A model generated the notes under the pieces. That model was not told where the DNA came from. It saw nothing but the letters and a program-made list of their open reading frames with translations, and did not search any database. A program made the position numbers and the translations under genes. From Deinandra increscens subsp. villosa (taxonomy: Eukaryota; Streptophyta; Magnoliopsida; Asterales; Asteraceae), in NCBI GenBank assembly GCA_039602395.1, contig JBCNJP010000017.1, positions 15,154,315-15,218,314 of the forward strand: 64,000 nt of DNA, given 5' to 3'. Below, in pieces: positions 42,889-52,824 of the stretch; the first letter of the stretch is position 1, and every line of letters starts with the position of its first letter.

Positions 42889-44874
42889 ATGGCACCCTTT
42901 TTTCCAGGTAATTCTGTATCAGCCAGCAGCTCTGAGGTATGTCTTAACCCTAAATGTCAATCTATTTTAAATGAATCTAAAGAATGGCAAACTAAGTTTT
43001 TCAATGAAACCTTAAATCGTGAATTTGTTGATAAAGAATTGAGGGAATACAAAGGTAGAAGTAAAAACTTAAGTGAGAAACTTGAAGCTGCTAAAATTGA
43101 CATAAAAAATCTTCAGAGGGACTTGAGTAACAAAAACACATACCTGACAGTTGCTAATGAAGAAATTGCCACATTGAAAACTGAACTTGAACAACTTAAA
43201 GGGCAATTAGAAACATCGCAAACCAAAGTTGAGCGAAACGGTAAGATTGTGTCAGAAATGATGAAGGCTAGCTCACTTTTCTACAACACAGACGCTCGTA
43301 TGCGTCATCTAAAAGCCAACTCTGGTTTGGGTCTCGGTACTGAAATAAAAGATGAAAAATCCACCCATACAGTACCGATGCCCTCGATGCATGAAATGAT
43401 CTCAGATTATGAGTGTTCGAAGACCAACTTGGATGCTAAAGCTGAGATTGAAAAGAAATTGGCAGCTTGTCCCATTAAAATTTCTGCTCCTGTTTCCAAC
43501 CAGACTAACTCTTTTACTTCTTGTGCAGATACAGAAAACAAAGAAGCAGGTTCAAAGGGGGAAAGTGTTGGCATTGAGAGTCAAAAGTTTCCTGACGTCA
43601 AAACTGAAATTTTTGCGTCAAATAAATCTGAGTCTGAATTGAGCTTTGCTAAGTCTGATGTTTTTGACAAAACTTCTGTTTGTGGTACTTTTAATTTCGG
43701 TGTTTGTGATCCTAAACTTTCCAAACCTTTGAGGAAAGTCAGGATTTTGAGAAAGGATAAGGGACCACAGGTTGCTGATCCTAAGCCTACTGATCCTAAG
43801 TTGGTTGGTTTGAATGATTGTTTGAATGTGTGTGCTAATGTTTGTGATAATGCTAGTAATGTGCAGAATATGCAGGAGGCCAGACCACATGACTTTATCC
43901 CATATCCTGAGGTAACTTCTGTATATGACCAATTTGTGCCAGTACAGCGGGAGTATGTGCTAACAACGAGGCCCAATGGCAAAGTTGTGTGGATCCACAA
44001 AAATTCCAAACCATCTTGGGTATCCACAGGGAAGAAATATTCCCAAGCTCCCGCGTACCCAAAGAAGCAGTCCTGCCATATGTGTGGGAATCCTGGACAT
44101 GTGGCAAGAAATTGTTTATATAGGCCATATGAACCCTACTACCCTAAAACTCATTTGCAAAACTACCAAGGGCAATCATATGGTGGCACAAACCACAAAC
44201 ATGGCCACAAAAAGGTAAATTCTCAGCCAAAGGTACCTACAGGCTCAAAGGTATCTAAAGTGTCCAAAAAGTCTGCACCTTCACACCCTAAGGTGCAGAG
44301 ACATGTACCTTCACAACCAAAGGTGCATAAGGTGACCAAAAAGCCTGCACCCTCAATCCCCAAGGTGCAGAAGTCTGTGCCCCTACAACCAAAGGTACAG
44401 AAAGTTGACCAAAAGCCTAAGTCACCTCAACATCCAACCAAAACTGATTTCAAAAGTCATAAATTGAATGATTCTGTTAACAAATCAGTTGTTGCTTTAG
44501 AACCTAGTTGGGTTCCCAAACATGGTGGTCTTTTTGAGAATAATCAAGAGAGGTGGAATGTGAAAAAGGTGGTAAATCAGTGTTACCTACCTAAAGGGGT
44601 GTATAAGAAGCACTCCAAACAATTTGATGAAGTTAAAAAGATTTATCAAATTCCACCTAAAAGGCTACAAGGTAAAGGGAAAGAAAACAATCAGCCCACG
44701 AATATCATTTCTGATGATGGTCGTGTGAATTCTAATGAACCCACAAAGCCCACACCAAAGTCCACCAAAAACAACACCAAAAAACAACACCAAGAAACCC
44801 AAATCAAAGGCACCCACAACCCCAAGTATCAATCTTTCAAAGAGGATGTGCTTAAAAGAAATAACTTTCAATGA
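42889..44874 (+). CDS. E Gag-derived protein: coiled coil and zinc knuckle, no capsid domain
   Basis: 661 codons, ATG at 42889 after the hairpin array. It opens where the second half of D Gag begins: CLNPKCQSIL aligns with CSDPTCARII. A coiled coil spans about residues 45-125, then an acidic Ser/Lys linker. A DFIPYPEVTSVYDQ motif is followed by one CCHC knuckle, CHMCGNPGHVARNC (396-409), a basic tail with six or so PKV repeats (435-500), and a Lys-rich end. The UBN2 capsid region present in A, D and F is absent. The ORF is uninterrupted in a young element, so it may do something, for example bind element RNA and join particles made by a partner (inference). The original Gag end (FNDSAGIPRTTMAWV) continues just downstream in another frame. 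Confidence 0.8.
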   Translation: MAPFFPGNSVSASSSEVCLNPKCQSILNESKEWQTKFFNETLNREFVDKELREYKGRSKNLSEKLEAAKIDIKNLQRDLSNKNTYLTVANEEIATLKTELEQLKGQLETSQTKVERNGKIVSEMMKASSLFYNTDARMRHLKANSGLGLGTEIKDEKSTHTVPMPSMHEMISDYECSKTNLDAKAEIEKKLAACPIKISAPVSNQTNSFTSCADTENKEAGSKGESVGIESQKFPDVKTEIFASNKSESELSFAKSDVFDKTSVCGTFNFGVCDPKLSKPLRKVRILRKDKGPQVADPKPTDPKLVGLNDCLNVCANVCDNASNVQNMQEARPHDFIPYPEVTSVYDQFVPVQREYVLTTRPNGKVVWIHKNSKPSWVSTGKKYSQAPAYPKKQSCHMCGNPGHVARNCLYRPYEPYYPKTHLQNYQGQSYGGTNHKHGHKKVNSQPKVPTGSKVSKVSKKSAPSHPKVQRHVPSQPKVHKVTKKPAPSIPKVQKSVPLQPKVQKVDQKPKSPQHPTKTDFKSHKLNDSVNKSVVALEPSWVPKHGGLFENNQERWNVKKVVNQCYLPKGVYKKHSKQFDEVKKIYQIPPKRLQGKGKENNQPTNIISDDGRVNSNEPTKPTPKSTKNNTKKQHQETQIKGTHNPKYQSFKEDVLKRNNFQ

Positions 44875-45060
44875 CTCTGCAGGTATACCCAGAACAACAA
44901 TGGCCTGGGTACTTATGGTTAACTAATCTCTCACAGTGTGCAGGAACAGTCAAGGAGGACTTTCATTAACCTTGTTTGTTTGTGATAGTGATTGTTCCAG
45001 GCACAGGATAGGAGGCATCTCTCTACCACATGACATGAAGATTTCAATGAAGGGTATGTT
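44875..45060 (+). pseudogene. E remnant of the gag end and protease start
   Basis: After the ORF a shifted frame encodes FNDSAGIPRTTMAWV, matching the Gag end of D. Near 44990 a frame reads CDSDCSRHRIGGISL, a decayed form of the protease motif VDSGCSRHMTGDLSL. Pol is missing beyond this point. Confidence 0.6.
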
Positions 45061-47076
45061 TCCTTGTGAGAGGTAAATCTGAGAAAATCAGCAGTAAAGG
45101 TAACACTGTCTGAATTGTTTGTTTCTTGGCTGATTTGATGTGAAGTATGGTTGTGCATGAAACAAAACCCATTTCTGAAAATTTTCAAACGATAAACTTT
45201 GAAGGTTAGCCTGGCCAGTTTTTAGTACATATTTAGTATTGTGTCAGTGAGTGTTAAAAAAATATATATATATAAAAAAAATCAAAAAATCAAAAAAAAA
45301 AAATCAAAAAAATAATAATAAATAAATAAATAAATAAATAAAATGTGTGTTGTTATTAAAAATCAAAAAGCAAGGGGAAGAATAGAAAAGATGAAATTGT
45401 TGACCCCTCTAAAAAAAATTGTGCTTTTTAATTTTTAATCTTTTGTTTGTTTGAGAAGGCAGGGAAGTGAAATAAATTTCCGTTTTGGAGATGGCTGACA
45501 CGCGTAAGGCAGATGTGAAAGACATGATCCATGGTGATATGCTGGTAGGCTCGGCTCTAAAATCTGAAAAGGTATGCGTTACACACTTAAAGATAACGTA
45601 TGGCAGTTTGTTGGGTAACAGCACTTAGGTTAATTGCATTTCTATTTGACTGCATGTTCAAGTTCCCGATACACACACTTGTCTCCAAGAGTGTGAAAAT
45701 GAGCTCAAAAAGTCGGTGTCCCCTCTGCTTTGCGTGAGCAATGACCTGGGGATGCTTCACATGTATGTACGGCTCTCCTCTGCTTTGCGTGAGCAATGAC
45801 CTAGAGTTGTCCATACATACGTGCTTCTAGATCACCTAAAATAAATTAAAAAAAATAATATACACCCAAAAGATGCCAAAGAGCACATCAAAAGAGACCC
45901 TCAAGAGTCCAAAACCCTCAGCCTTTGTCACTGATGAGAGCATTATTAAAATTGTTTCAAAAATTCAGTTGACTTTGTATATTATACCCAAAAAAATCTA
46001 TCTGATCTATTCTTTCTCTTCTCAACCAAGTCTCGAGCTTACTTTCAAACTTCTGGTTCAGGTTGTGAAAATATGTGGTAGGGAATTTATATGCTTGATA
46101 GTGTGCAATAACATGTACCTAGGATTTGTTGAAACCCACTTGCTGTTCATAATTAATGCACCAATAAAAGATAATAAAGTGACAAACAGCCTAATTAAGA
46201 AAAGGGTTAGAGTTTAAAGTGGATCAGTATATTGGCAATCACCTGGACGTGTTCGAGTAACAGAAGCTGAAAAGGGTTCCTCAGTCAGATTCATACGGTT
46301 TGATCCCAAAATAAAACCTTCTCGTTTAGAAATTTGGTATGTTTGTTTTTTATTTATTTTTCTTTTGTGTTATCTTAAGTTTTTATTGTTTATTTTGTTT
46401 TACAACCATGGCCAGGTTAATTTAAAGGTTTTAGTAAGTTTTTATGGGTCTTGTGCAAGAAAGTATCACCCCTCCAGAATCTCAGGGGGAGATAATGTGA
46501 AGAGTCCTCGGGCTCAGGGGAAGTGCTTTTGGTTAAATAATGCTAACCCGATAACCAGTCATCGTCTGGTTAGTATTTGTTCCATGTTGTGCATGACAGG
46601 TTAAATGAAATGTCATGGAAAAGAAAAGTCAATGAGTGATGCTACTGTTCGTGTTGAAGAACCAGCCGGAAAAGGACTTACCCTATGCTCAGGGGAAGTT
46701 TGTTGGTTGTTCAAGTAAAGCTTCCAAAGACTCAAAAGATACCATTCGCAAGTTTAGGGGAAGCTGAATGAACAAAAGATGCAGAGCAGTCACAACAAGA
46801 AGTTCAAGAATGCCAAGATAGAGCAAGTTAATGGCAAGTCAAGACAATTACTGATGATTCAGCAAGGACTCAACAGTTCTCAAGAAAGAGCAAGTATTTG
46901 AGAATCCTCCTCTCACTACGTGCTTATCATTTGAAGTTCAAGCTGATGCTGATTGAGAGAAAACTCCCAGATCTCGACCGTTGCTGCTCAATGAAGATCG
47001 TTCAAGGAAAGAATCTTCACCAACCCATGTTCAAGCCAAGGAGAAGACTGAAGTCTGAAGATTGAAAGTAGAAGAT
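45061..47076 (+). other. E 3' non-coding region
   Basis: No gene supported. It holds a TAAA microsatellite (45312-45343), a GCTGACACGCGTAAGGCAGA string near 45492 shared with A and D, and two tandem stem-loops of the CTCTGC...GACCT type. Copy 1 is 45691-45762 (GTGTGAA/TTCACAT and TCCCC/GGGGA); copy 2 is 45763-45820 (GTATGTA/TACATAC and CTCT/AGAG). Both have an identical core with TTGC, a GTGA loop and GCAA. Several GGGGAAG purine strings follow (about 46495-47100). Confidence 0.65.
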
Positions 47077-47138
47077 ATTTAATAGCACAAGCCAAGGGGA
47101 AGATTGTAAGGGAATAATTTGTGGCTTGTGTATTAAAT
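47077..47138 (+). other. PPT-enclosing hairpin of E
   Basis: Arm 47077-47094 pairs with 47122-47138 over 17 pairs with one bulged G (47085). The 27-nt loop holds AGGGGAAGA (47095-47103) and the LTR start TGTAAGGG (47105). Confidence 0.8.
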
Positions 47139-47632
47139 CATCACTTGGCGGAGTATTCTGAAGGCCTATGTGTTGGAATAGGTGAAAATGTGTTGGGTTA
47201 TGGGTATATTAGGTCATTGGGCCATTTTAGGCATGTTTGGGCTCAATTAGAAAGTGTTTAGATGTAGTTTAGTGGGCCTATAGGTGCAAATACGGGAATT
47301 TGATGGGATTTAGGGTTTCCAGGGTGTCTTGTCCTCCAAGATGGAGAATCCCTATAAAAAGGAAACCCTCCCCACATTTAGGGTTGATTCTCTTTTGGTG
47401 TTCTTGGGTGTCTATTTTGCATTTGAAGGTATTACGAAATTCCTAAGAGAATTTCGGCTTTCAAGGTGTTTAGCAATCAAAGTCTTCAAGTGATTCAAAT
47501 CGGTTTGTTTGTTATTTATTGCTTTTTTATTTGCTTTACATCTTGATTATTCTTGAATCATCACTAATCACCGGATTCCGCACGGTGATTAGTCGACTTG
47601 ATATCGTGTGAGGAGAGATTTCGATCCTTACA
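47105..47632 (+). repeat. E 3' LTR
   Basis: Near-identical partner of 41011-41538. TATAAAAA at 47353-47360. Confidence 0.93.
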
Positions 47633-47637
47633 GTACT

Positions 47638-49310
47638 ATCAGCCTTGCTTTGTTTCTAACAATGATCCCCGAGTCATCTTTTTTGTTCTTGTACAACCAT
47701 CTCGTGGGAATCACCTTCTTGTCTTCTGGCCGCTTCACAAGACGCCACACTCCCAGCTTTGAAAACTGATTGAGTTCATTGTGCATGGCCTCCATCCAGT
47801 TTGGATCTTTAAGAGCAACCATCACATTGGGAGGTTCAATCTGGGAGATGAAGCAGGAAAACATACAAAAGTTGATGTGTCCTGTGCGGCTTCTTGTGGT
47901 GACACCCGCTGTCACTGGCCCAACAACATTACTCAGTGGATGATCCTTGTTGATTCTGCTCTCTTGGACTTCAGGCACTGAAACATTAACAGGCAGATTA
48001 GTATTAACAACATTTTCAGACATACCTGAGCCTTGAGAATCCACTGGAGCATCACGTGTTCCTGAACATTCTGGAATATCAGCAGTTGCATTCCGAGAAG
48101 ATTCAGCTGATGCTCTATCCACATGAGGTCTTACATCTGCACTAGGAGCTACAATGTCTTCTTCTTCGCCCAAATTGTGGAAAACATTCGAGAAATTAAA
48201 TCCCTCAAACAATGATCCATAGTCGAAAATCCAATTAGGTCCAGTTCCCGCATCAGTAGGATTGTCCTCCATCCAATCTACATTGAATGCCTCAATGATC
48301 AACCCAGTGGTCTTGTTGTACACACGATAAGCACTATTTGCTGAATAACCAACAAAATAGCACTCATCGGCCTTCGCTTCGAATTTCCCTACATCGGACT
48401 GGATCAGCACCGTGCACGGACACCCGAACGTCTTGAAATAACCCACCTTCGGTTTCTCTCCATAAATGATCTGATATGGAGTTTGCTCGTGACGCTTGTT
48501 CAGAATAACTCTGTTTTGTACATAACAAGCAGTATTCACAGCTTCTGCCCAAAAGAAGATCGGTAATTTTGCTTCACACATCATTGTTCTAGCCGCTTCA
48601 ATGAGTGTCCTATTTCTTCTTTCGGCAACTCCATTCTGCTGAGGAGTGTAAGGAGCACTGAACTGCCTTTCAATCCCCTTTTCACCACAAAACATATTTA
48701 GTTCAGCATTTTTGAATTTCGTCCCATTGTCAGATCTGATTGCCTTCACTCTTTTATCCAGCTGATTTTCAATAAGAGTCACAAACTGCTTTACTAGGGC
48801 CGGAGTTTCGTACTTGTTCGACAAGAAAAAGACCCAAGTAAATCGCGAGTAGTCGTCCACTATCACGAGGCAGTATGAAAACTTGCTGACACTTTGTACC
48901 TGCATGGGACCAAACAAATCCATATGTAAGAGTTGAAGCACAGAAGAGACAGAATTTGTAACCTTTGGACGATGTGGCAGTTTGTGTTGCTTCCCCTTAG
49001 CACAAGCCACACACTTCTCCACTGAAGAGAAGTCTTTGATCGGAAGATTTCTGACATGCTCTCCTTTAGCCAGCTTGGATAGATTCTTCATGTTTGCATG
49101 TCCCAGACGACGATGCCACAACAATGCAAGATTCTCAGTCTGTTTTGAAATTAGACAAGCTGCTTCAGATGTTGGAGGCTTTCCCATGTTCAATTGATAA
49201 GAATTCCCATGCCTTGGTGTACGCATTAAAATACATTCTTCAGGAATTTTTACACCAGGCTTAAGAATGATGCATTCCTTTTTGTTGAACATCACAGAGT
49301 ATTCTCGATC
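47638..49310 (-). pseudogene. D pol: integrase and RT start
   Basis: Open frame after the nonsense codon at 49311. It carries the pre-integrase HHCC zinc site (HRRLGH...CVACAKGK) and the integrase core with D in HMDLFGPMQ, D in IRSDNGTKF and E in NGVAERRN. The acidic linker, TTRSRTGHINFCMFSCFISQ and the RT start (VALKDPNWMEAMHNELNQF, IPTRWLYKNKKD) follow up to RLIV at the E insertion. No other stop is seen, and it is better preserved than the A copy. Translation from gag could not reach this part without passing the TGA at 49311. Confidence 0.88.
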
Positions 49311-49556
49311 TCATATCTGTGACACACTTAGCAAGCTGTGGGACAGCTCCTCTACATAATGCACATCTGAAAAAGTCAGACTCCCACTCTTCACAACTCC
49401 TTTCTTTGAAATTCTTCCTCCCACACCTCCAGCAAAAGAAACACTTCCTCCATTGAAATCTTCAACCTCATCTAACAACGACAGATCTCCGGTCATATGT
49501 CGGGTACAACCACTATCAACATACCAGAGATTGTTGACAGATCTTCTCGGTTGTCC
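49311..49556 (-). pseudogene. D pol: aspartic protease
   Basis: From GQPRRSVNNLWYVDSGC (catalytic D in DSG) through RHMTGDLSLLDEVEDF to SLLSVSQI, ended by TGA where A has TGT (Cys). It lies in a different frame from gag; the two are separated by a short stretch with stops in all relevant frames (49557-49575). Confidence 0.8.
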
Positions 49557-49572
49557 CTACACAAACCATAAA

Positions 49573-52500
49573 TCAGTTAGAGTCAGGTACCCAGGTCATA
49601 ACAGATCTGGGCACTCCCTTGGAGTCAATGTAATTAACCATCTTGAAAGACATTCCTGCTTTTGATTTGGATTCATTTATAATTTTAGCATGAACTTTTG
49701 GTTTCCAATTTGGTTGTTTTTGGGAGTTAGAGCTACTAGCAGAGTTCTTTGTGGGTGAAACATTCCTTGGAGGAGATGTGGCCTTTTTACCTTTTGTTTT
49801 GATGACAGGTGTCCACTCAAGTTTTAATTTGGTATAAACCATTTGTTTTGGTTGAGTGACAACTTTTGGTTGTTCCATAACTGCTTTACCCTTAGCAGCC
49901 TGATTGACTTTAGGTACTTGTTTCTCAAAAGGTTTTGTTTTCATTTTATTTGGTTTGTTGAAAACTCCTTTAGCTGCATAAGCAGGTTTGGAAGTTTGGC
50001 CCACATCTCTCCTTTCATTGACAGGCTTCGTCACTGGGGCCTTTGTGTTTAGAACCTTAGACTGTTGAGTCTTCATTGGTTCAGAACTTTGCTTCCCCTG
50101 TGACGATGCTTGCTGTTTTTGATTTCTGTTCTCACCCCTCATCATTTTCTCAAGCATATTTGTCCGCTTGTTCTGCGGATAATATGGCTCATAAGGTCTG
50201 TTCATACAATTAGCAGCAAAATGACCTGGTTGACCACATTGAAAACAATTCATTTGTCTAGGCCCATTGACGTTGCTACACAAGTATGAGCGTCTTGGGT
50301 AAGACGACTTCCATTCCGGTTGATCATCCCATTTGTGTATCACACGTTTTGAATGTTTTTCATGTTGTGTTATTAAACAAAATTGTTCAGATTTTGATTT
50401 ATCAGTTCTATTATAAGTTGACACAACCTGGGGATACGGAACAAAATCATTGGGCTTAGACTTACGGCCAATCTTTGTGTTAGGAACACGCATTTTAAAA
50501 GAACTAACGACTTCATTAGGATTAGAAACACGTTTTAACAAGACAATTTGATTGGACTTGGATGTTTCAAGTTTTGACACAGATGCCAGAACGTCATCCT
50601 TAGGTAAACTAAAAACAGAACAACTAGACTCATGACACTCATTGACTCTCAAGCATTCAGCATCCTCCCCAGATACATCTTCAATGCCTACAACATCTGC
50701 ACATGTAACAAAAACATTAGAGGAACTAACATTATTGTTTAAAGATTCCTGGGAAGAACCTGGTTTAGTTGTGAGGTCAACTACATTGTTCTGACTACCT
50801 GTCCTATATAAACCAAGTTTCTCCTGTTCTTTCTCTACTTCTGTCATAGGGGTCACACCAACCATCAAGCTATCTATAGGAGGACCTGCTTCATGATATC
50901 CTGATCTAGTTCTATCTACCTGGTCCTCCTCATAGAGCATTCCTATGATATCTCTAGGGATAGGTGGGGGAATTATAACATTTGCGGCCACGGACTTGTC
51001 AGACTTTTCTGACCCAAAACCTGGTGTGTGTTTTCCTACTTGTCCACAAACAACTGCCTGAGATAGTTCTTTACCTGCCTGAAGCATTCTCTTGTTTCTC
51101 AATTGATTCATATCTAACTGAACTTGCATCTCATTAGTCTTATGAGTCAATTCATCTACCTGTTTTCTAAGGTCAGCTATTTCTAACTTGGCATTATCAT
51201 ACAGGATAGATTTCTCAGTTGCTATCTGTTGGTACTTCACTATATCTAGCTTTTGTGCCTTAACCTTTTCCTCATTTTTTACCCATCTACCCTTAAATGA
51301 GCTCCTCTCACACTTGACCTCAAACAATTCTATTTGATAATTCTTACAGATTTGTCTAAGACCAGGAATAATACGAGCACAAGTGGGATCAGAACATACC
51401 TTTAGGTTTTCAGCATCAGCAACGAACGCTTCCTTGTCTTCTATCTGACTCTCCTCAGGCTTTCCTTCATCAGTGACCACAAAGGCATGATTTTCTTCAT
51501 TATCCTTTTCTGCAGTAGCAATCAAAGCATGTGACAAACTAAGATCCTTCATCTGAGTACTCCAGTCATAACCACCACCTTCCTGAACCACCAATGCCTT
51601 GGCATCACCCTTTCCTTTCACTTCAGCAACCTTCTTTTCTTCAGCTCTTTCCTTCTTGGGCTTGGTGCATTCCCTGGCAAAGTGACCATACTCATCACAA
51701 TTATAACACCTTAGCTTCGACTTGTCAAACCCCATTCTGATTTTATCCTGATCCTTCCAGACGTTCCTTCCAGTTTTGGCCATAAATTTCTTGGCTCTGA
51801 AGACAGCCATGGCCATTTGCCAAGAGACATCTAGCATCTCCACGTCCTCAGGATTTATCTGATGAAGATCACCAGCCACCATATCAGAAGGTACAAGATT
51901 CCCGGCCACAAGGGCATGATAGCTGTTCATGAAACCCATACCAAGGGCAAAGTTAGGATCATTGACATCTTCAGAGTTGACACCTCCGCTTGAACTACCT
52001 TGAGGTTGTGCAACAAAAGCACTAGACATAGGAGCTGAGCTAGATCCACTCCCTGTAAACTTTCCTTCATGCTTACCCTCAACTTCTTCCGATAGCAAAG
52101 CCTGATTCAACTTTCCAGCCAAACTTAGAGAACTTATGTGGTTCAGCTCTCTCTGCTTATCATCGATCATCTTGGATTTCAGCTTGTTGATTAATTCATC
52201 CAAAGTCACTTCACTCAGCCTATTGTTGTCTTTGATGATTGATATATTGGTGTTCCAAGACTTAGGCAGACTGTTCAGCAACTTCAAATTCTTGTCTTCA
52301 GTATCCGGCTCCACACCATAACTTGACATCTCTGCCATCAGTGACACATACCTCTGAACTTGAGCTTCAAATGATTCACCCTGAATGTGATTGAACAAGT
52401 TAAACTTCTGCTTCAACATCTGCTTCCGACTAGCCTTAATATCAGGGTTCCCTTCATAAGCAACAATCAAGGCATTCCACAGTTGCTTTGCTGTTTTGCA

Positions 52501-52824
52501 GTGTTTGAATCCCTGAGCAATATCTGGAGTTAGGGCCATAGTCATTATCGCAAATGCCATCTCAGCCTTGTTGCACCTCTCCCAGTCATCATCATCATAC
52601 TCATCTTCTTTCTTCTCTTTCCCTGCATTTGTTCCTGTTGCGTGAGTAGGTGTAAACGGTCCATTCACAACAGCCCTCCATAACCTCAGATCCACACTCT
52701 TCAAATGATTTTCGAATCTGTATTTCCACTCTAAGAAATTATCCGCTGAAGTTAGTCTTGGCGGGCGAGTTATAGATCCGATCTCGAAATCCAATTTCTG
52801 GTACATACTCGGCTCAAAATCCAT
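49573..52824 (-). CDS. D Gag, full length, with two separated zinc knuckles
   Basis: A 1083-codon intact ORF starting MDFEPSMYQKLDFEI. It makes the particle shell and packages element RNA. UBN2-type capsid region at about 100-215 (CKTAKQLWNAL, SLPKSWNTN); first CCHC CYNCDEYGHFAREC at 373-386; then a CSDPTCARII segment (477-486), a coiled coil at about 495-590 and a long acidic/Ser linker. A DFVPYPQVVSTYNR motif (about 793-806) precedes the second CCHC CFQCGQPGHFAANC at 860-873 and a basic tail with KAPVTKP and Lys-rich repeats. About twice the length of a simple copia Gag. It ends MTWVPDSN just before the protease frame. Likely functional in isolation. Confidence 0.88.
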   Translation of the reverse strand: MDFEPSMYQKLDFEIGSITRPPRLTSADNFLEWKYRFENHLKSVDLRLWRAVVNGPFTPTHATGTNAGKEKKEDEYDDDDWERCNKAEMAFAIMTMALTPDIAQGFKHCKTAKQLWNALIVAYEGNPDIKASRKQMLKQKFNLFNHIQGESFEAQVQRYVSLMAEMSSYGVEPDTEDKNLKLLNSLPKSWNTNISIIKDNNRLSEVTLDELINKLKSKMIDDKQRELNHISSLSLAGKLNQALLSEEVEGKHEGKFTGSGSSSAPMSSAFVAQPQGSSSGGVNSEDVNDPNFALGMGFMNSYHALVAGNLVPSDMVAGDLHQINPEDVEMLDVSWQMAMAVFRAKKFMAKTGRNVWKDQDKIRMGFDKSKLRCYNCDEYGHFARECTKPKKERAEEKKVAEVKGKGDAKALVVQEGGGYDWSTQMKDLSLSHALIATAEKDNEENHAFVVTDEGKPEESQIEDKEAFVADAENLKVCSDPTCARIIPGLRQICKNYQIELFEVKCERSSFKGRWVKNEEKVKAQKLDIVKYQQIATEKSILYDNAKLEIADLRKQVDELTHKTNEMQVQLDMNQLRNKRMLQAGKELSQAVVCGQVGKHTPGFGSEKSDKSVAANVIIPPPIPRDIIGMLYEEDQVDRTRSGYHEAGPPIDSLMVGVTPMTEVEKEQEKLGLYRTGSQNNVVDLTTKPGSSQESLNNNVSSSNVFVTCADVVGIEDVSGEDAECLRVNECHESSCSVFSLPKDDVLASVSKLETSKSNQIVLLKRVSNPNEVVSSFKMRVPNTKIGRKSKPNDFVPYPQVVSTYNRTDKSKSEQFCLITQHEKHSKRVIHKWDDQPEWKSSYPRRSYLCSNVNGPRQMNCFQCGQPGHFAANCMNRPYEPYYPQNKRTNMLEKMMRGENRNQKQQASSQGKQSSEPMKTQQSKVLNTKAPVTKPVNERRDVGQTSKPAYAAKGVFNKPNKMKTKPFEKQVPKVNQAAKGKAVMEQPKVVTQPKQMVYTKLKLEWTPVIKTKGKKATSPPRNVSPTKNSASSSNSQKQPNWKPKVHAKIINESKSKAGMSFKMVNYIDSKGVPRSVMTWVPDSN

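Larger units (their letters stand above)
41011..47632 (+). mobile_element. Element E: young non-autonomous copia element inserted in D
   Basis: The LTRs 41011-41538 and 47105-47632 (528 bp each) differ at about three positions by eye. TSD GTACT at 41006-41010 and 47633-47637. PBS TGGTATCAGAGCC, PPT AGGGGAAGA. The only coding region is a 661-codon Gag-derived ORF; the capsid domain and all of pol after the first protease residues are gone. Orientation is opposite to D. It is younger than D. Confidence 0.93.

Noticed and set aside
42225..42970. Two overlapping ORFs with repeated IEKSP-type peptides in the E leader
   Set aside because: The peptides come from translating the hairpin repeats; the real gag ATG follows at 42889 in another frame.
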